Assembly (NCBI RefSeq): GCF_000689415.1
Contig: NZ_HG322950.1
Coordinates: 3,975,501 to 4,039,500, forward strand
Source of the DNA: Pseudomonas knackmussii B13
GTDB taxonomy: Bacteria > Pseudomonadota > Gammaproteobacteria > Pseudomonadales > Pseudomonadaceae
Length of the DNA stretch: 64,000 nucleotides
Reading direction: 5' to 3'
The position numbers were made by a program, and so were the translations under genes. Every line of letters starts with the position of its first letter. The first letter of the stretch is position 1. The notes below the pieces were generated by a model that was not told where the DNA came from, ran no database searches, and saw only the letters and a program-made list of their open reading frames with translations. This document shows positions 62,320 to 64,000 of the stretch, in pieces.

Positions 62320-62579
62320 CAGTGCAGGGTGTTGGTCGAGAAGAGGATGTTCGGGATCGGCTCGTCGTGCGAGGCGCACTCCTGCGGGCCCATGTAGCCG
62401 GTGCGCTGGTCTTCCGGGAGGTTCTTCAGCTCCCAGGCGATCACCGCCTGCAGCGACAGCTCCTTCTGCTCCTGGGTCAGCTTGCGGCCGTCAGGCCACT
62501 TGCCGATCTCCACGGCGAGCTTGAGGCTCTCGTAGAGCTCGGGAGTGATGTTCTGGATCATTTCGGCGAAGGACGACAT
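62319..62579 (-). CDS. DUF1315 (YeaC-like) protein
   Basis: This 86-residue protein has the DUF1315 pattern: MIQNITPELYESLKLAVEIGKWPDG, then QKELSLQAVIAWELKNLPEDQRTGYM. E. coli YeaC is the reference member; function unknown. Start MSSFAEMIQ is preceded by GCAGGAGTCGGCCC. It is coupled to the DUF2797 gene, and the pair is conserved in gene order with pepN in pseudomonads. Confidence 0.88.
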   Translation of the reverse strand: MSSFAEMIQNITPELYESLKLAVEIGKWPDGRKLTQEQKELSLQAVIAWELKNLPEDQRTGYMGPQECASHDEPIPNILFSTNTLH

Positions 62580-62670
62580 GGGCCGACTCCTGCTGTAGGG
62601 CAAAGCCGGCATTCTACCGGGCCGGGCGCTTCGGCGCACGGGCGCAGGTCAGACGGTGCTCTCGGATATT

Positions 62671-62708
62671 CGTAGAATGGGTTTCGCTTCGCTCAACGCC
62701 ATCCTACG
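62671..62708. repeat. Short dispersed intergenic repeat (imperfect hairpin)
   Basis: Arms CGTAGAATGG and CCATCCTACG (one mismatch) enclose a GC-rich core with GCGAAGCGAA. On the minus strand it reads GTAGGATGGCGTTGAGCG, a repeat often found between genes in Pseudomonas. It sits between the rhomboid stop and the DUF1315 gene. Confidence 0.65.
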
Positions 62709-62716
62709 CCGCCCCG

Positions 62717-63583
62717 TCACATCCCCTTGCGGCGAGCCAGCAGCCCGCCCAGTGCGCCGGTCGCGCAGCCGACCACCAGTCCGCCCACGTGCGCGCCATT
62801 GGCGATGGAGCCGAAGCCGAGCAGGTCGATGACGCCCGACAGGCACACCAGCAGCCAGATCAGCATCATCCCCACCACCCCCTTGGGCAGGCGGTAGGCC
62901 GGGGTCGGCGCCAGCAGCTGGAAGATCCAGCAGTGCCCGAGCAGGCCGTAGAGCACGCCGGACAATCCGCCGAACAGGCTCGGCCCGGAGACCATGTACT
63001 GCACGACGTTGGACACCAGGCCGACACCCAGGCTCAGGCCCAGCAGCATCAGGCCGCCCTGGCGGTACTCGATGCGCCGGCCCAGCTCCCAGTACCACAT
63101 GGCGTTCATCGCCAGGTGCAGCCAGCCGAAGTGCAACAGCATCGGCGTCAGCAGGCGCCACCACTGCCCTGCGGCCAGGCCGTCGGCCAGCGGAATGAAC
63201 ATCACGTGGTCGCTGCCGACCAGTTGGAAGTCCTGGAAGGTGAACCAGCGCAGGGTCGTCGGGTTGGCGCCCAGCAGCGTCACTGCGGCGACCACGAAGG
63301 TCACCAGCAGCACGGCTGCGGTCATCTTGCTCAGGCGCAGCTGTTCGAGGAAACCGGGGCCGCGCTGCGGCTTCCAGGCCGGCGCCGTCAACTCGGGATC
63401 GCCCTGGGGATAGCGCTGGTAGAGGCTGCGCACCTGCTCGGCGAGCTCCTCATTGGGTACCCAGAGCACCTGCTCGCCGGATTCCTCGCTAACTCGGAAG
63501 GGCACATTCAAGCGCTGCAGCAGGCCGACGAAACCGGCCAGGTCCTCGCTCAACGGCAGACGCATGGCTACCACTGCGGTCAC
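62717..63583 (-). CDS. Rhomboid family intramembrane serine protease
   Basis: The 288-residue protein has a cytoplasmic N-terminal domain (about 1-80) and about six transmembrane helices (from 86). Catalytic Ser208 lies in GGLSGVLYG and His265 in ANGAHVGGL, with RLLTPMLLHFGWLHLAMNAMWYWELG for the substrate gate. It cleaves transmembrane substrates, which are unknown here. The start at 63583 overlaps the metallophosphoesterase stop by 4 bp (ATGA). GlpG-like. Matches PA3086. Confidence 0.92.
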   Translation of the reverse strand: MTAVVAMRLPLSEDLAGFVGLLQRLNVPFRVSEESGEQVLWVPNEELAEQVRSLYQRYPQGDPELTAPAWKPQRGPGFLEQLRLSKMTAAVLLVTFVVAAVTLLGANPTTLRWFTFQDFQLVGSDHVMFIPLADGLAAGQWWRLLTPMLLHFGWLHLAMNAMWYWELGRRIEYRQGGLMLLGLSLGVGLVSNVVQYMVSGPSLFGGLSGVLYGLLGHCWIFQLLAPTPAYRLPKGVVGMMLIWLLVCLSGVIDLLGFGSIANGAHVGGLVVGCATGALGGLLARRKGM

Positions 63584-64000
63584 TGGTCCTCCTCAGGACG
63601 TTTCACATCCACCCAGACGAATTTGTCGCGCTGCAGGCGCGTTTCCTGGTCCAGCCGATAGGCCACCAGCTTGCCGTACATGACCGCGCTGTAGTCCAGG
63701 CAGGCCAGGTTCGGCCGGATCGGCGCCGGCGTGCCGCGGCGCCAGTAGTGGCCGACGAACAGCAGCGGCTGGTCGGCGCCGTAGCTCAGCAGCGAGGACT
63801 TCTGCTCTGCGCTCAGGCGCTCGCTGGCCACTTCGTCGGGCAGCGCGTCGGGCTGGAAGACGATGTCGCCATAGGTTTCGGGCTCGCGATCCTCTTCCCA
63901 GAACTTGGTGCGGAAGAAGGCACGGGTGTAGCCGTCGCTGCTGGTCAGCGTAAGACCCTTGGGCAGGCGCATGTCGGTGCCGCGCAGCAGGCGGTTGCAG
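63580..64000 (-). CDS. Metallophosphoesterase, C-terminal part (partial)
   Basis: The frame is open from the right edge and stops at 63580-63582, so only about 139 residues of the C-terminal part are present. Visible segments are DGYTRAFFRTKFWEED, then FVGHYWRRG (equivalent to the metal-binding GHTH of calcineurin-type phosphatases) and NLACLDYSAV, which resembles the closing segment of the fold. The N-terminal catalytic motifs lie outside the window. It overlaps the rhomboid start by 4 bp and is co-transcribed with it. Matches PA3087 by position. Confidence 0.75.
   Translation of the reverse strand, partial: CNRLLRGTDMRLPKGLTLTSSDGYTRAFFRTKFWEEDREPETYGDIVFQPDALPDEVASERLSAEQKSSLLSYGADQPLLFVGHYWRRGTPAPIRPNLACLDYSAVMYGKLVAYRLDQETRLQRDKFVWVDVKRPEEDQ

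Noticed and set aside
58600..62397. Open frame of more than 1200 codons on the plus strand across pepN and DUF2797
   Set aside because: It is antisense to conserved genes; the predicted protein is Val/Leu/Gly/Ala/His-rich and shows no fold. It reflects few stop codons in complementary high-GC codons.

Overview
The window is chromosomal DNA of a Pseudomonas, GC-rich (I judge by eye well above 60%) and densely coding. Protein families and gene order match, from memory, the P. aeruginosa PAO1 interval of about PA3023 to PA3087, with blocks missing or replaced, so this is most likely a related species of the P. aeruginosa / nitroreducens / citronellolis side of the genus. Locus comparisons to PAO1 are recall, not a search result. 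Almost everything is core-type. I saw no prophage, transposase, CRISPR array or rRNA, and only one tRNA.

Layout. 1-1.1 kb: end of a DUF3300 gene and a DUF2950 gene. 1.1-8.8 kb, minus strand: a MOSC protein, the chemotaxis coupling protein CheV, the lipid kinase YegS, and a tight three-gene unit (FAD-linked oxidase resembling alkylglycerone-phosphate synthase, GlpD-like glycerol-3-phosphate oxidase, FGGY sugar kinase) divergent from an AraC regulator. 10-12.5 kb: molybdenum cofactor genes moeA, moaB and mobA. 12.5-13.1 kb: a small lipoprotein and tRNA-Pro(CGG) with promoter and terminators. 13.1-16.6 kb: an NAD-linked dehydrogenase, a glutaredoxin-like protein, a TetR regulator with a clear operator, a glutathione transferase and a secreted metallo-beta-lactamase-fold protein. 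16.8-19.5 kb: an OprD-family porin and an ammonium transporter.

19.9-28.7 kb: a three-gene DUF883/YqjE/YqjK-like envelope operon, an EAL phosphodiesterase-like protein, a dGTPase-like HD protein, the BvgS/BvgA-like system rocS2/rocA2 and yggL. 29-34.4 kb: dacB, rlmKL, rmf with its long structured leader, and pyrD. 34.6-37.1 kb: small poorly characterised genes. 37.3-42.1 kb: the 1620-residue NAD-glutamate dehydrogenase. 42.4-44.9 kb: a DUF1353 gene convergent with a short orphan two-partner-secretion exoprotein that looks truncated. 45.2-52 kb: a six-gene MoxR/DUF58/VWA/BatD operon with overlapping reading frames. 52.6-58.4 kb: an RND (MMPL) exporter, a Ycf48-like beta-propeller protein and a DUF1302 outer-membrane protein. 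58.8-64 kb: pepN, DUF2797, DUF1315, a rhomboid protease and the C-terminal part of a metallophosphoesterase.

I did not find a clearly new large system. The more interesting leads are regulatory or architectural: BvgA-like heptads 22 bp apart upstream of rocA2; a TetR operator filling the spacer of the gst promoter; twin GATATC-centred palindromes 21 bp apart before the porin; the lipid- or polyol-like oxidase/dehydrogenase/kinase cluster; the truncated TpsA; the RND/Ycf48/DUF1302 trio without the usual DUF1329 partner; and several dispersed intergenic repeats.
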